From the NCBI GenBank assembly GCA_017640265.1, contig JAGFVZ010000001.1, positions 1 through 59,147 of the forward strand: a stretch of DNA of 59,147 nt, given 5' to 3'. The translations under genes were made by a program, and so were the position numbers. Below, piece after piece: positions 19,504-27,566 of this stretch. The stretch's first letter is position 1. Each line of letters opens with the position of its first letter. Below the pieces are notes generated by a model that was not told the origin of the DNA, searched no databases, and saw only the letters and a list, made by a program, of their open reading frames with translations. The DNA is from Anoxypelagibacter denitrificans (lineage in GTDB: Bacteria > Pseudomonadota > Alphaproteobacteria > Pelagibacterales > Pelagibacteraceae).

Positions 19504-20205
19504 ATGGAGCTAAGGACTCAGATTAAAAAATTGAGTTTGTGGATATTTCTTATTCCTTTTATTTCTATAAATTTATGTTTATTCATCTCTGTTAATTTTC
19601 ACATTTTCGAAAACACATTTTTAAGCGTTGATCAGATTGGTCGTTCGGCTTTTACGTTACCTTATATCGATGGCGGAGTTTCCATAAGTAGAGTTTCTAG
19701 AACATATCCTGCATATTTGATATTTAAACCAGTCATGATTGTTACTTCGGTTTTACTTATTGTTTATTGGACAAAAACAAATAAAATTGTAAATCTTTAC
19801 CTAAATAAAGAGAATGAAAATAATATTTTTAAAACTTTTGGAATACTGTCTGCAGTATTTCTCATAATGCACACTATATTTTTAGGTATAAAATTTGATT
19901 ATGATCTGTATAAATTTTTTAGAAGATTTATTTTATTAGCTTTTATTATTTTTGAAGTTGTTGCCCAATCTATCTTGGTTTACAGACTCTTCAAACTAAA
20001 AAAAATAATATATCGAGATATTAATGGTCACGTTTTAATACTTAAAATAATTTTAGTTAGTATCTTAACAATGGTCGCTATTGTAAGTGTGCCTATAATA
20101 ACAACAACTGGCAACGTGCATTTTAAACATGTGCTTGAATGGAATTACTTTGTTGGAGTGCTGACCTTCTACGTGCTAACTTTTCTCTTTTGGAAAAAAA
20201 ACTAA
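19504..20205 (+). CDS. hypothetical multi-pass membrane protein
   Basis: 233 residues with about six hydrophobic segments: LWIFLIPFISINLCLFISV near the start, then roughly 75-90, 112-128, 145-163, 180-200 and 215-230. The first extramembrane loop carries IGRSAFTLPYIDGGVSISRV. The layout, with a loop containing Pro-Tyr-Ile after helix 1, is reminiscent of the Frag1/DRAM/Sfk1 membrane family, but that is only a suggestion. It starts 11 nt after the basic 27-residue ORF. Its 3' side faces the minus-strand RNA candidate. Confidence 0.7.
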   Translation: MELRTQIKKLSLWIFLIPFISINLCLFISVNFHIFENTFLSVDQIGRSAFTLPYIDGGVSISRVSRTYPAYLIFKPVMIVTSVLLIVYWTKTNKIVNLYLNKENENNIFKTFGILSAVFLIMHTIFLGIKFDYDLYKFFRRFILLAFIIFEVVAQSILVYRLFKLKKIIYRDINGHVLILKIILVSILTMVAIVSVPIITTTGNVHFKHVLEWNYFVGVLTFYVLTFLFWKKN

Positions 20206-20287
20206 AACCCTTGCCTACATCGACCTTTGATTTTTTTGCCATTATTAAGTGAGTTTAGAAAGATATAAAAGTTGAATGGGTGGCCTT

Positions 20288-20325
20288 AAAAAAACCAAAG
20301 ATTCAGTCACTTTCGTGACCGAACC
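20288..20325 (-). terminator. intrinsic terminator of the structured RNA
   Basis: On the minus strand GGTTCGGTCAC-GAAA-GTGACTGAATC forms an 11-bp stem (with two G-U pairs) closed by a GAAA tetraloop, followed by TTTGG and seven T (20294-20288). It ends minus-strand transcription coming from the RNA, and possibly read-through from mnmA, before the convergent membrane-protein gene. Confidence 0.8.
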
Positions 20326-20474
20326 TTCAAGTTTGAGACGCTGTTGAAGTACTACCTTCGTCTCAGCCACGAGGAATGTTTAGTACTGCTGTCCCTCGTT
20401 TTCTGCCCGTTGAGCTTAAACCTCTCGGCCTTTCCTCAACTGGCCAGTTAAGAGTTGCCTCTCAATTAGTATCC
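20288..20474 (-). ncRNA. unidentified structured RNA with pseudoknots and intrinsic terminator
   Basis: This is the content of the 317-nt gap between the membrane-protein and mnmA stops. On the minus strand a TATGAT box (20485-20480) precedes a 187-nt segment that folds well by eye: UUGAGAG-GCAA-CUCUUAA hairpin; GUUGAG pairing with CUCAAC across a GGCC/GGCC helix (pseudoknot); ACGAGG/CCUCGU stem; GAGACG/CGUCUC stem whose loop CUUCAA pairs with downstream UUGAAG (second pseudoknot); both of the last two loops contain the palindrome AGUACU; then a terminator. It lacks tRNA-like ends, a tag ORF, RNase P or SRP consensus. The strand is set by the terminator. Confidence 0.6.
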
Positions 20475-20522
20475 ATTAAATCATACGGGAGAAAAAATAA
20501 CTATCACTTTTTGGTTGTTTTT

Positions 20523-21668
20523 TTAATACTCTGTCAGTTGTGTGGATAAATTTTCATTTACGGTTTTGTCAATCCAACCTCCTCCAAGAACTCTTTCTCC
20601 AAAATTATCTTTGTAATAAAACACGCAAGCTTGTCCTGGGGATATACCTTTTTCGCCTTGTAAGATTTCAATTACTGCTGAGTCTGTTTTAATTATGGAT
20701 TTGGCTTTAAGCAATCTTCCAGTAGATCTTACTTTAATAAAAATTTCTTTATCAAATATTTTTTTATCAGATAGAAAATTCATATTTCTTAAATATAATT
20801 TTTTTATATTTAAATATTCCTGTGGACCTACAATAATAGAATTTTCTTTAGTTTTTATATCAACAACATAAAGTGGTTCCTGATTTGAAATCTTAATGCC
20901 TCTTCTTTGCCCAATCGTATAGTTTATAATTCCATCATGGGAACCCAATTTTTTTCCTTTTACATCAAAGATATCGCCACTTTTGAAAGATTCTGGCCTA
21001 TATCTTTTTATTACAGAACTATAATCTCCATTAGGAACAAAACAAATATCTTGACTGTCTGGTTTTGTAGCCACATTAAGATTAAGTTTTTCCGCTATAT
21101 TTCTAGTCTCAGACTTACTGATTGATCCGAGTGGAAATCTTAAATAATCTAGTTGCTCTTGCGTTGTACTAAATAAAAAATAACTTTGATCCCGATCTTT
21201 ATCTTCTGCACGATACATTGAACCTTTGCCATTATCTTCACGCCTTAGTACATAATGACCTGTTACCAAAGCATCTGCCTTCATTTCTTTCGAAAATTGA
21301 AATAAATCTCTAAACTTAACCGTTTGATTACATTGAACACAGGGTATAGGTGTCTCTCCAGCTACATAGCTATCAATAAAAGAGTCTATTACTTCTGCTT
21401 TAAATTTTTTTTGGTAGTATAAAATTCTATGTTGAATATTTAATTGCTCACACACTCTTTTAGCGTCAACAATATCTTGTCCAGCACAGCACTGTCTTCC
21501 ATTGCTCGGGGATTTGGCATCATCGTATAATTTAAGCGTTATTCCAGTTACATTATATCCTTGCTCTTTCATTAAGCCTGCAACAACGGACGAATCGACT
21601 CCACCTGACATAGCCACGACTACTTTTGTGTCTTTAGGTAATTTTTTTATACCTAGTGAGTTAATCAT
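20523..21668 (-). CDS. mnmA: tRNA-specific 2-thiouridylase
   Basis: 381 residues. It thiolates U34 of Lys, Glu and Gln tRNAs. The PP-loop is VVAMSGGVDSSVVAGLM; the two catalytic cysteines lie in GRQCCAGQDIVDA/PCVQCNQTVKF and in PDSQDICFVPNGDY; the C-terminal beta-barrel contains GEKGISPGQACVFY. Together with the suf and sufS genes it belongs to the sulfur-trafficking set. Its stop is followed by about 48 nt and then the 5' end of the structured RNA candidate on the same strand. Confidence 0.96.
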   Translation of the reverse strand: MINSLGIKKLPKDTKVVVAMSGGVDSSVVAGLMKEQGYNVTGITLKLYDDAKSPSNGRQCCAGQDIVDAKRVCEQLNIQHRILYYQKKFKAEVIDSFIDSYVAGETPIPCVQCNQTVKFRDLFQFSKEMKADALVTGHYVLRREDNGKGSMYRAEDKDRDQSYFLFSTTQEQLDYLRFPLGSISKSETRNIAEKLNLNVATKPDSQDICFVPNGDYSSVIKRYRPESFKSGDIFDVKGKKLGSHDGIINYTIGQRRGIKISNQEPLYVVDIKTKENSIIVGPQEYLNIKKLYLRNMNFLSDKKIFDKEIFIKVRSTGRLLKAKSIIKTDSAVIEILQGEKGISPGQACVFYYKDNFGERVLGGGWIDKTVNENLSTQLTEY

Positions 21669-21706
21669 AACCTGTTATATATTATAAAAAAATAAAACTT
21701 TCCATT

Positions 21707-21883
21707 ATGCAATATGATCTAGAACCAGGAAATTTCGTTAGACACCCAAAAGAAAGAAGTTGGGGAATCGGCCAAGTTCAATCAATCATAAAAAATAGGG
21801 TAACTGTTAATTTTCAACACTCTGGCAAAAAAGTAATTAATTCGGACAATATTAGACTAGAAAAAGTGAATGATGAACAATAA
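21707..21883 (+). CDS. DUF3553 small protein
   Basis: 58 residues from ATG 21707 to TAA 21883. LEPGNFVRHPKERSWGIGQV and RVTVNFQHSGKKVI are the DUF3553 signature, a small beta-rich (SH3/KOW-like) domain widespread in Alphaproteobacteria and also found fused to UvrD-type helicases. Its function is unknown. It overlaps the start of cysQ by 14 nt, so the two are probably translated together, and it is divergent from mnmA. Confidence 0.85.
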   Translation: MQYDLEPGNFVRHPKERSWGIGQVQSIIKNRVTVNFQHSGKKVINSDNIRLEKVNDEQ

Positions 21884-22724
21884 AGATTTAAAAGTTATAG
21901 CTGAAGGTCTTATCGCGACTATGGAAAGCGCTGGAAATAAATCTATTAAAATTCAAAATGAAGGTTTAAAAACCACCATTAAAAAAGATGGATCTCCAGT
22001 TACCAATGGTGATTTGGAAGTTAATAAAATTCTTACAGAAAAAATTAGTCAGTTAACACCTGGTATTCCTATTATATCTGAAGAGACAGTTGATTTAAAA
22101 AAGAAAAATAAATTAAATACATTTTGGCTCATAGATCCTATCGATGGAACCAAAGAATATATTGCAGGTAAAGATGAGTACACTTTAAATGCTGGATTAA
22201 TAATTGATAATTTGCCAGCTATTGGTTTGGTTGGTGTGCCTAAAAAAAAAAGATTATTTTACTCTTATGGGAAAAGTAATTCATATTTAATTGACCAAGG
22301 TAAAACTATAAGATTGAGCTGTGAAAAAAAAACTCCAAAAGGGAAAGTGGTGGCAGTAGTAAATGGTATGAGTCAGCCACCAAAAATTATAAATTTATTA
22401 CAAAAATATGGTGTAACCAATTGGTATAAATTAAGTAGCTCATATAAATTTTGTGTCATTGCTGCAGGAGAGGTTGACCTTTATGCTTCCATGGAAAGAG
22501 CTCATGAGTGGGATTATGCTGCTGGTCATGCAATAGCTGAACATGCTGGGGCGATTATTACTACTCTCGAAAATAAAGAATTCAAATACGGAAAAGAAGA
22601 TTATAAGAATTTAAGTCTTCTCATTAGACGTAGTAAAGTATTAAAAGATAAATATCATGATCCCAATAATGTACTTTCAGGCCGTTTATTAGATGACGCT
22701 TTGTATCTGAAGAGAAATGATTAA
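21870..22724 (+). CDS. cysQ: 3'(2'),5'-bisphosphate nucleotidase
   Basis: 284 residues, inositol-monophosphatase fold. It hydrolyses 3'-phosphoadenosine 5'-phosphate, a by-product of sulfate activation and carrier-protein modification. Metal-site motifs are DGSPVTNGDLEVN, IISEE, WLIDPIDGTKEYIAG and EWDYAAGHAIAEHAG. Two adjacent ATG codons (21870, 21873) could serve as start; both overlap the DUF3553 gene. A small membrane-protein ORF overlaps its 3' end. Confidence 0.93.
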   Translation: MMNNKDLKVIAEGLIATMESAGNKSIKIQNEGLKTTIKKDGSPVTNGDLEVNKILTEKISQLTPGIPIISEETVDLKKKNKLNTFWLIDPIDGTKEYIAGKDEYTLNAGLIIDNLPAIGLVGVPKKKRLFYSYGKSNSYLIDQGKTIRLSCEKKTPKGKVVAVVNGMSQPPKIINLLQKYGVTNWYKLSSSYKFCVIAAGEVDLYASMERAHEWDYAAGHAIAEHAGAIITTLENKEFKYGKEDYKNLSLLIRRSKVLKDKYHDPNNVLSGRLLDDALYLKRND

Positions 22725-22854
22725 AACAATATCTATAATCATTCTTTCGGTATCCTTATTTGGTTTAATTTTTTTTATCATCGTAAAAAATTCTATGAAA
22801 AAAAGAATTGATTATTATCTGAAACTAAATAAAAAAAAGAGAAAATCTAAATAA
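22717..22854 (+). CDS. small single-span membrane protein
   Basis: 45 residues. An N-terminal hydrophobic helix (ISIIILSVSLFGLIFFIIV) is followed by a strongly basic tail ending KKKRKSK, so the tail should be cytoplasmic. The start overlaps the cysQ stop by 8 nt and the end overlaps recX tail to tail by 8 nt, so coupling with cysQ is likely. No family recognised. Confidence 0.55.
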   Translation: MIKTISIIILSVSLFGLIFFIIVKNSMKKRIDYYLKLNKKKRKSK

Positions 22855-23407
22855 GTTTCAAGAATTGATTAAATTCCTTATTGCTCATAGCCAAAATTTT
22901 CTTTGAGATATCGTAGCCAAATCCAGATCTAGCTAAAATTCCCATATCCTTTTTATAAAAAAGCTCCCTATTACTTTCAGGTCGCATAGGTCCTATTCTT
23001 TTTTTTTTACAAGTTTTAACTGCTGATACAAAATCAGGATCTGATTTTTCATTTTTTATTTTTTCTATACTAAGTTTAATATTTTTTTGATCTATCCCTT
23101 TGCTCTTTAAAGAATAAATAATTTTCCTCAAAGAATAACCTCTGCGGAAAAACATTCTGGCTTTAGAATCGGAATACAGACTGTCGTTTAAAAAACGATT
23201 TTTTTCTAAATTCGATATAATATTATCTATTATTTTTGATATTTCTTTTTTTGCTTTAGAACCCTGGAATTTTTTTAAATATTTTTTTAACAGATAGATT
23301 TTTATTTGTTGTTTTGACGGATTATATTTTTCAATATATGAGTAAGCTAAATCCCTGAGATTAGCGGTTAAATCCTCAAATTCTTTTTTGTTTGATATTG
23401 GATCCAT
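22847..23407 (-). CDS. recX: RecX-type regulatory protein
   Basis: 186 residues from ATG 23407; an upstream TTG at 23425 is less likely. RecX binds and inhibits RecA filaments. The protein is all helical with repeated three-helix units: LRDLAYSYIEKYNPSKQQIK, FLNDSLYSDSKARMFFRRGYS and the GIDQKNI segment, matching the RecX tandem. No recA is in this window. Convergent 8-nt overlap with the 45-residue membrane ORF. Confidence 0.82.
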   Translation of the reverse strand: MDPISNKKEFEDLTANLRDLAYSYIEKYNPSKQQIKIYLLKKYLKKFQGSKAKKEISKIIDNIISNLEKNRFLNDSLYSDSKARMFFRRGYSLRKIIYSLKSKGIDQKNIKLSIEKIKNEKSDPDFVSAVKTCKKKRIGPMRPESNRELFYKKDMGILARSGFGYDISKKILAMSNKEFNQFLKLI

Positions 23408-23432
23408 TGCTTTTATATTATACAAGTTTTTT

Positions 23433-23903
23433 ATGATTAATGACCTGCTACAATTTTTAACTTATGAAAATATCTACTATATAGCAAATATAGGTGTTGT
23501 TCCTTGTTGGTTGTTATTAATTATTTTTCCAAATCACATAATTACTAAATTTTTTGTCAAATCTGTAATAATTCCTCTTTTGCTATCCACAGCTTATATT
23601 TTTATAGTTTATCAGATTTATATAACTGAAAATATTTTTGAAATTTTTAACCTTTATTTAGGTTTGGATGAACTTTATGCTCTATTTTCTAATGAGGCAT
23701 TTCTTTTAATCTTCTGGTTACATTTTTTATCAATAGGTCTTTTTGTGGGTAACTGGATTGCTAGTGATTCACAAATATACTCGATTTCAAAAATCTTTGT
23801 AATTATCTCATTAACTGTTACCTATTTTACCGGACCTGTAGGACTTGTTTTTTATTGGTTGATCAGAATTTTTTATTCAAAAAAAATTAATTATTATGAG
23901 TAA
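23433..23903 (+). CDS. ABA4-like (DUF4281) membrane protein
   Basis: 156 residues from ATG 23433. Four hydrophobic segments: YIANIGVVPCWLLLIIFP, IIPLLLSTAYIFIVYQIYI, AFLLIFWLHFLSIGLFVGNW and ISLTVTYFTGPVGLVFYWLI. The H-FLS-GLFVGNWIASD and FTGPVGLVFYWLIR segments match the ABA4/DUF4281 family, linked to carotenoid metabolism in plants and of unknown role in bacteria. It is divergent from recX and overlaps the next gene by 8 nt. Confidence 0.75.
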   Translation: MINDLLQFLTYENIYYIANIGVVPCWLLLIIFPNHIITKFFVKSVIIPLLLSTAYIFIVYQIYITENIFEIFNLYLGLDELYALFSNEAFLLIFWLHFLSIGLFVGNWIASDSQIYSISKIFVIISLTVTYFTGPVGLVFYWLIRIFYSKKINYYE

Positions 23904-24483
23904 ATCTATAGAATTTTATTTCGACTTCGGTAGTCCATATTCTTATATAGCTCACAAACAAATCCAAAAAGTAGAAAAAAAAAATACATTCAAAATTAAA
24001 TATATGCCTATCTGTTTAGGTGGATTACATAATTCTGCAGGAGTAACAGCTCCGGCTTTCATACCTATTAAAGCCAAATTTATGATAAGAGACACTAAGT
24101 TAGTCTCCGAAAAAAAAAATATTACGTTTAAGTTTAATTCTTATTTTCCAATCAAAACATTAAACTTAATGAGAGGCACGCTAATATCACAAGAGGATAA
24201 ATTCGAAAAATTGTATATTAAAAAAATTTTCGATGCTATTTGGAAAGATGGCCTCAATATGAACGATCAAATAATAATAGATAAAGTGATAAAAAATATG
24301 GATATAAACCCCAAAACATTTTTTTTAAGGGCTGCTGATATAAAAATAAAAAATAAGTTAAAAAAACTAACAGATGATGCGCTCCAAAAAGGAATATTTG
24401 GTGCACCTACCTTTCTGGTAGGTAATAAAATCTTTTGGGGGCAAGATAGATTATCTTATGCTGTAAATGAAGCTGAAAAATAA
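23896..24483 (+). CDS. 2-hydroxychromene-2-carboxylate isomerase/DsbA-like oxidoreductase
   Basis: 195 residues, DsbA/kappa-GST thioredoxin fold. EFYFDFGSPYSYIAHKQI is the hallmark start, with Ser replacing the redox Cys, and FGAPTFLVGNKIFWGQDRL is the cis-Pro region near the C-terminus. Family members isomerise 2-hydroxychromene-2-carboxylate using glutathione, but in genomes without naphthalene degradation the true substrate is unknown. It overlaps the upstream ABA4-like gene and precedes a glycosyltransferase-like gene. Confidence 0.85.
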   Translation: MSKSIEFYFDFGSPYSYIAHKQIQKVEKKNTFKIKYMPICLGGLHNSAGVTAPAFIPIKAKFMIRDTKLVSEKKNITFKFNSYFPIKTLNLMRGTLISQEDKFEKLYIKKIFDAIWKDGLNMNDQIIIDKVIKNMDINPKTFFLRAADIKIKNKLKKLTDDALQKGIFGAPTFLVGNKIFWGQDRLSYAVNEAEK

Positions 24484-24488
24484 ATAAA

Positions 24489-25517
24489 ATGAGAGAAATT
24501 AAATCTAATAAAAACAACCCATTAAAAAAAATATTTATTAAATTATGTAGAATCTTTGGTTTTGAAATTATTGATCAAAGCAACTTTTATATCCCAACTT
24601 CAAATAAATCTCTTGATCAAAGTATAAGTATTCCTGGAAAAAGATCGATAAACTTACCTTTGGGCAAAGTTAATATTACAAGACCAGTCAAGTCTTTAGA
24701 CGTTATTTTAAGAACTTGCATGTCCGTCAATATGTTAACGCAATCAAAAAAAAGAATATTTGAAAAAAGCAAAGATGAATATACTAAACGAACTTTAATA
24801 TCAATAATCAAAAGTATAAATCATGCAAAGAATATATTTCAAAATGTAAGATTTAAGATTTTTGTTATCGATCATAATTCTGAAAAAAACCAAATCGAAA
24901 ATATGAGGAATATATTGGATGGTTCAGATATTAATTTTGAAATTTTGAATTTAAAATTAGAAGAATTTTCAAACCAAATTAAAAAAATAAATGAGGAAAA
25001 CAAGGAAGTAACGTCAAATCAAAAGTCCAATATGTCAAATATTCATAAATCTCTTTTACTTTCTAAAGAAAAAAGTGAAGATTTGGTCTATTTGATTGAA
25101 GATGATTATATCCATCAAAAAGATAGTATTTCGGAAATGTTGTACACCTATGAAAGAATGGCTTCGCTCACAAAAAAAGAGTTAATAATTTGTCCAACCG
25201 ATTATCCTTATTTATATACGCAAAGTGAAAATACGAAAATTTTTTTAGGTGAAAGAAGACATTGGCGTCAGGTAGACCAAACTTTATGCACTTTTTTAAC
25301 AAGTAAAAAAATAATCGAAAAATATTGGAATCAACTCACAAGTATGTGCAAATTTGAGCACTATCCTTTTGAGAAACCCCTGCATAATATTTACAAAGTT
25401 GAAACATGTATATCTCCAATTCCATCATTGGCAGTACATTTTACAAATATAAATTCAATTTATGGTTTGTCTCCAAATGTAAATTGGAAAAAATTATGGG
25501 AAGAAAATGAAAATTAA
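24489..25517 (+). CDS. putative glycosyltransferase-like protein of unknown substrate
   Basis: 342 residues, no signal peptide and no membrane helix. Central features are DVILRTC, FKIFVIDHNSE and LVYLIEDDYIHQKDSI; a strand ending in Glu-Asp-Asp is typical of the nucleotide-sugar/metal site of GT-A glycosyltransferases. WRQVDQTLCTFLTSKKIIEK and SLAVHFTNIN could form the acceptor half. No family assignment is certain. The 3' end overlaps bcp by 11 nt. Confidence 0.6.
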   Translation: MREIKSNKNNPLKKIFIKLCRIFGFEIIDQSNFYIPTSNKSLDQSISIPGKRSINLPLGKVNITRPVKSLDVILRTCMSVNMLTQSKKRIFEKSKDEYTKRTLISIIKSINHAKNIFQNVRFKIFVIDHNSEKNQIENMRNILDGSDINFEILNLKLEEFSNQIKKINEENKEVTSNQKSNMSNIHKSLLLSKEKSEDLVYLIEDDYIHQKDSISEMLYTYERMASLTKKELIICPTDYPYLYTQSENTKIFLGERRHWRQVDQTLCTFLTSKKIIEKYWNQLTSMCKFEHYPFEKPLHNIYKVETCISPIPSLAVHFTNINSIYGLSPNVNWKKLWEENEN

Positions 25518-25971
25518 AACAAACAAAAAAGCTCCAAATTTTAAGTTAGATTCGACAGCCTCAAACCCATTCGAATTATCAAAATCAAAAAATGCCCTGA
25601 TAATTTATTTTTACCCAAAAGACAACACTCCGGGATGTACTGTGGAGACCAAAGATTTTTCTAAACTCTACAAGAGGTTTAAAAGTTTGAAATATGAAGT
25701 TGTTGGTATTTCAAAAGATGATATAAAAAGTCACTTGGGCTTTAAGAAGAAATATAAAGTACCCTTCCAACTTTTATCAGATGAGAAAGTTCAAGTTCAA
25801 AAAAAATATGGCGTTTGGGGAATGAAATCCTTTTTGGGTAAAAAATTTATGGGAACAATAAGATCAACTATTGCAATAAATAAACACGGAAAAATTTTAA
25901 GAGTTTGGTCAAACGTTAGAGTAAAAAATCATGCACAAGAAGTCCTTGATTTTGTAAAATCACAAAAATAA
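25507..25971 (+). CDS. bcp: thioredoxin-dependent peroxiredoxin Bcp
   Basis: 154 residues. It reduces organic and hydrogen peroxides. The peroxidatic Cys44 is in YFYPKDNTPGCTVETKDF; position 49 is not Cys, so it lacks the E. coli-type resolving residue five positions on and probably works as a 1-Cys enzyme or with another thiol. LSDEKVQVQKKYGVWG and STIAINKHGKILRVW complete the family pattern. The stop is followed by a bidirectional terminator. Confidence 0.94.
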   Translation: MKIKTNKKAPNFKLDSTASNPFELSKSKNALIIYFYPKDNTPGCTVETKDFSKLYKRFKSLKYEVVGISKDDIKSHLGFKKKYKVPFQLLSDEKVQVQKKYGVWGMKSFLGKKFMGTIRSTIAINKHGKILRVWSNVRVKNHAQEVLDFVKSQK

Positions 25972-25985
25972 AACAAATCGGCTCT

Positions 25986-26022
25986 AAACAACCCCTAAAA
26001 ATAATGATTTTAGGGATTGTTT
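25986..26022. terminator. bidirectional intrinsic terminator between bcp and the HU gene
   Basis: AAACAACCCCTAAAA and TTTTAGGGATTGTTT form a long stem around a short loop, with T-rich flanks on either strand. It sits between two convergent genes and can stop transcription in both directions. Confidence 0.8.
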
Positions 26023-26031
26023 AAATTCCAA

Positions 26032-26307
26032 TTATTTATTGAACATTTCCTTTAAGCCTTTGGCTGGAAGGAACTTAACTTTCTGAGAAGCGTTAATTTG
26101 TATTTGTTCTCCAGTTCTAGGATTTCGACCTATTCTGGCCTTCCTCTTAGCAACCTTATAAGTGCCAAAACCTGCTATTTTTACAGCTTCGTCATTTTTA
26201 AGGCAATCCAGGATAATTTGCGTAATAGTATCAAACGTCCTTTCAGCATCAACCTTGCTTTGGTTCAGTGCAGCTGAGATCTTAGTAACTAGTTGTTTTT
26301 TATTCAT
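26032..26307 (-). CDS. hup: HU-family DNA-binding protein
   Basis: 91 residues, full HU length. MNKKQLVTKISAALNQSKVD opens the helical dimer body; GFGTYKVAKRKARIGRNPRT is the PROSITE-type signature, and the beta arm holds GRNPRTGEQIQI (RNP of the DNA-bending tip). It is a nucleoid protein. The start has a good Shine-Dalgarno (AAGGGG). The 149-nt gap upstream contains a 13-bp inverted repeat that may be regulatory. Confidence 0.95.
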   Translation of the reverse strand: MNKKQLVTKISAALNQSKVDAERTFDTITQIILDCLKNDEAVKIAGFGTYKVAKRKARIGRNPRTGEQIQINASQKVKFLPAKGLKEMFNK

Positions 26308-26350
26308 TTTAGCCCCTTTTTATTACTTTTTTTGAATGTCTATAAAAATT

Positions 26351-26433
26351 CAATAAAATCAACGATAATTTAGTACCCTTTACACATATTAACACAACAT
26401 ATCGTATATATTAAAAAAATGTTGATTTTATTG
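26351..26433. repeat. 13-bp perfect inverted repeat upstream of the HU gene
   Basis: CAATAAAATCAAC (26351-26363) recurs as its exact reverse complement GTTGATTTTATTG (26421-26433), 57 nt apart. The pair brackets the AT-rich region upstream of hup, where a promoter is expected, and lies just after the rseP stop. It could be a two-half operator looped by a regulator or a long RNA stem. Arms are AT-rich, so chance is not negligible. Confidence 0.5.
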
Positions 26434-26456
26434 GTTTTTTTAAGATTTTTACCTAT

Positions 26457-27566
26457 TTATTGAAATAAACCCCAGTCTTTTAGATCGTTAAAGGTTGCAA
26501 AAATCATTAGTGAAAGTAGTAAAAAAAGACCGATTCGAAAAAAACCTTCCTGGGTTTTTTGTTTTAAAGGTCTTCCTAGTATTTTTTCAAATAAAAAAAA
26601 CATTAAATGACCGCCGTCTAATAACGGTATTGGAAATAAATTTATGAGGCCAAGACTAATAGATATGTAAGCTATAACACTGAAAAAGGCTACGATTCCA
26701 AATTCTAAAACCTGTCCTGAAATTTTAACAATTTTTATTGGTCCGCCGAGCTGAGATACATCTCCTTTCCCTTTAAATAACGATCCAATAAATTTTATAG
26801 TCGTTTTTGATACAAACCAAGTCTCCTTAATCGAGTAGTATATTGCTTTGGTAGGACCTAATTTTTCTTTATTAAATTGGTTATTTATTGGTGCAATTTT
26901 AATTCCAATTATTTTTTTTTTAATAGAATTTCCAAAAGCGTCTTTTGCTTCAATGATTGTAGGTTCAGTGATAACTGTAATTTCTTTTTGGTTTCTCAAA
27001 ACTTTGATATTTATTTTATCTGAAGAAGCAGTATTTATATAAGTAGAAACTTCCAATATACTTTCAACTTTATTTTTATCAATAGAAACTATAATATCGT
27101 TTTTCTTCAATCCTGATTTCTCTGCTGGACTCTCTAACGCTACTTCGTCTATTTTTGCTGGCGTAAAATCTTTTCCAACAAACATATAGATTAATGAAAA
27201 AATTACAATTGCTAATATAAAATTTGCAAATGGTCCAGCAGCAACAATTAAAGCGCGTTGGTAAAGTGGTTTTGTAATAAATAATCTTTGTTGATCTTGT
27301 TTATTATATTTTTTTAAAATTTCTGCTTGCTCTGCTTGACTAAATACATTTCTATCTCCAAAAAATTTAACGTATCCTCCGAGAGGAATAAGACAAAATT
27401 TCCATTTAGTTCCATTTTTATCGTTAAATCCAAATATTTCTTTTCCAAATCCTATAGAAAAATCAGTTACACCAACGCCATATTTTTTTGCAAAATAATA
27501 GTGCCCATATTCATGTATAAATACTACTACTGTAATTAGTATAACAAAAGCAACGATATAATTCAT
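26457..27566 (-). CDS. rseP: RseP-type site-2 zinc metalloprotease
   Basis: 369 residues from ATG 27566 (a TTG three codons earlier is also open). An intramembrane protease that in other bacteria cleaves anti-sigma factors. The zinc motif HEYGH lies in the first membrane helix (VVVFIHEYGHYYFAKKYG); a PDZ domain covers about 125-205 (PAEKSGLKKNDIIVSI); the third zinc ligand is in NLFPIPLLDGGHL. The start codon forms an ATGA overlap with the rhomboid-family gene stop, so the two proteases are translated together. Confidence 0.92.
   Translation of the reverse strand: MNYIVAFVILITVVVFIHEYGHYYFAKKYGVGVTDFSIGFGKEIFGFNDKNGTKWKFCLIPLGGYVKFFGDRNVFSQAEQAEILKKYNKQDQQRLFITKPLYQRALIVAAGPFANFILAIVIFSLIYMFVGKDFTPAKIDEVALESPAEKSGLKKNDIIVSIDKNKVESILEVSTYINTASSDKINIKVLRNQKEITVITEPTIIEAKDAFGNSIKKKIIGIKIAPINNQFNKEKLGPTKAIYYSIKETWFVSKTTIKFIGSLFKGKGDVSQLGGPIKIVKISGQVLEFGIVAFFSVIAYISISLGLINLFPIPLLDGGHLMFFLFEKILGRPLKQKTQEGFFRIGLFLLLSLMIFATFNDLKDWGLFQ

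Noticed and set aside
20209..20254. Small minus-strand ORF beginning MAKKSKVDVGKGF
   Set aside because: It runs antisense into the membrane-protein gene, lies after the RNA terminator, and shows no conserved feature; it also lacks a tmRNA tag ending.
20288..20474. tmRNA or RNase P RNA
   Set aside because: No tRNA-like acceptor, CCA end or AxAA-type tag; only the short GAGGAAAG element recalls RNase P and the matching 3' consensus is missing.
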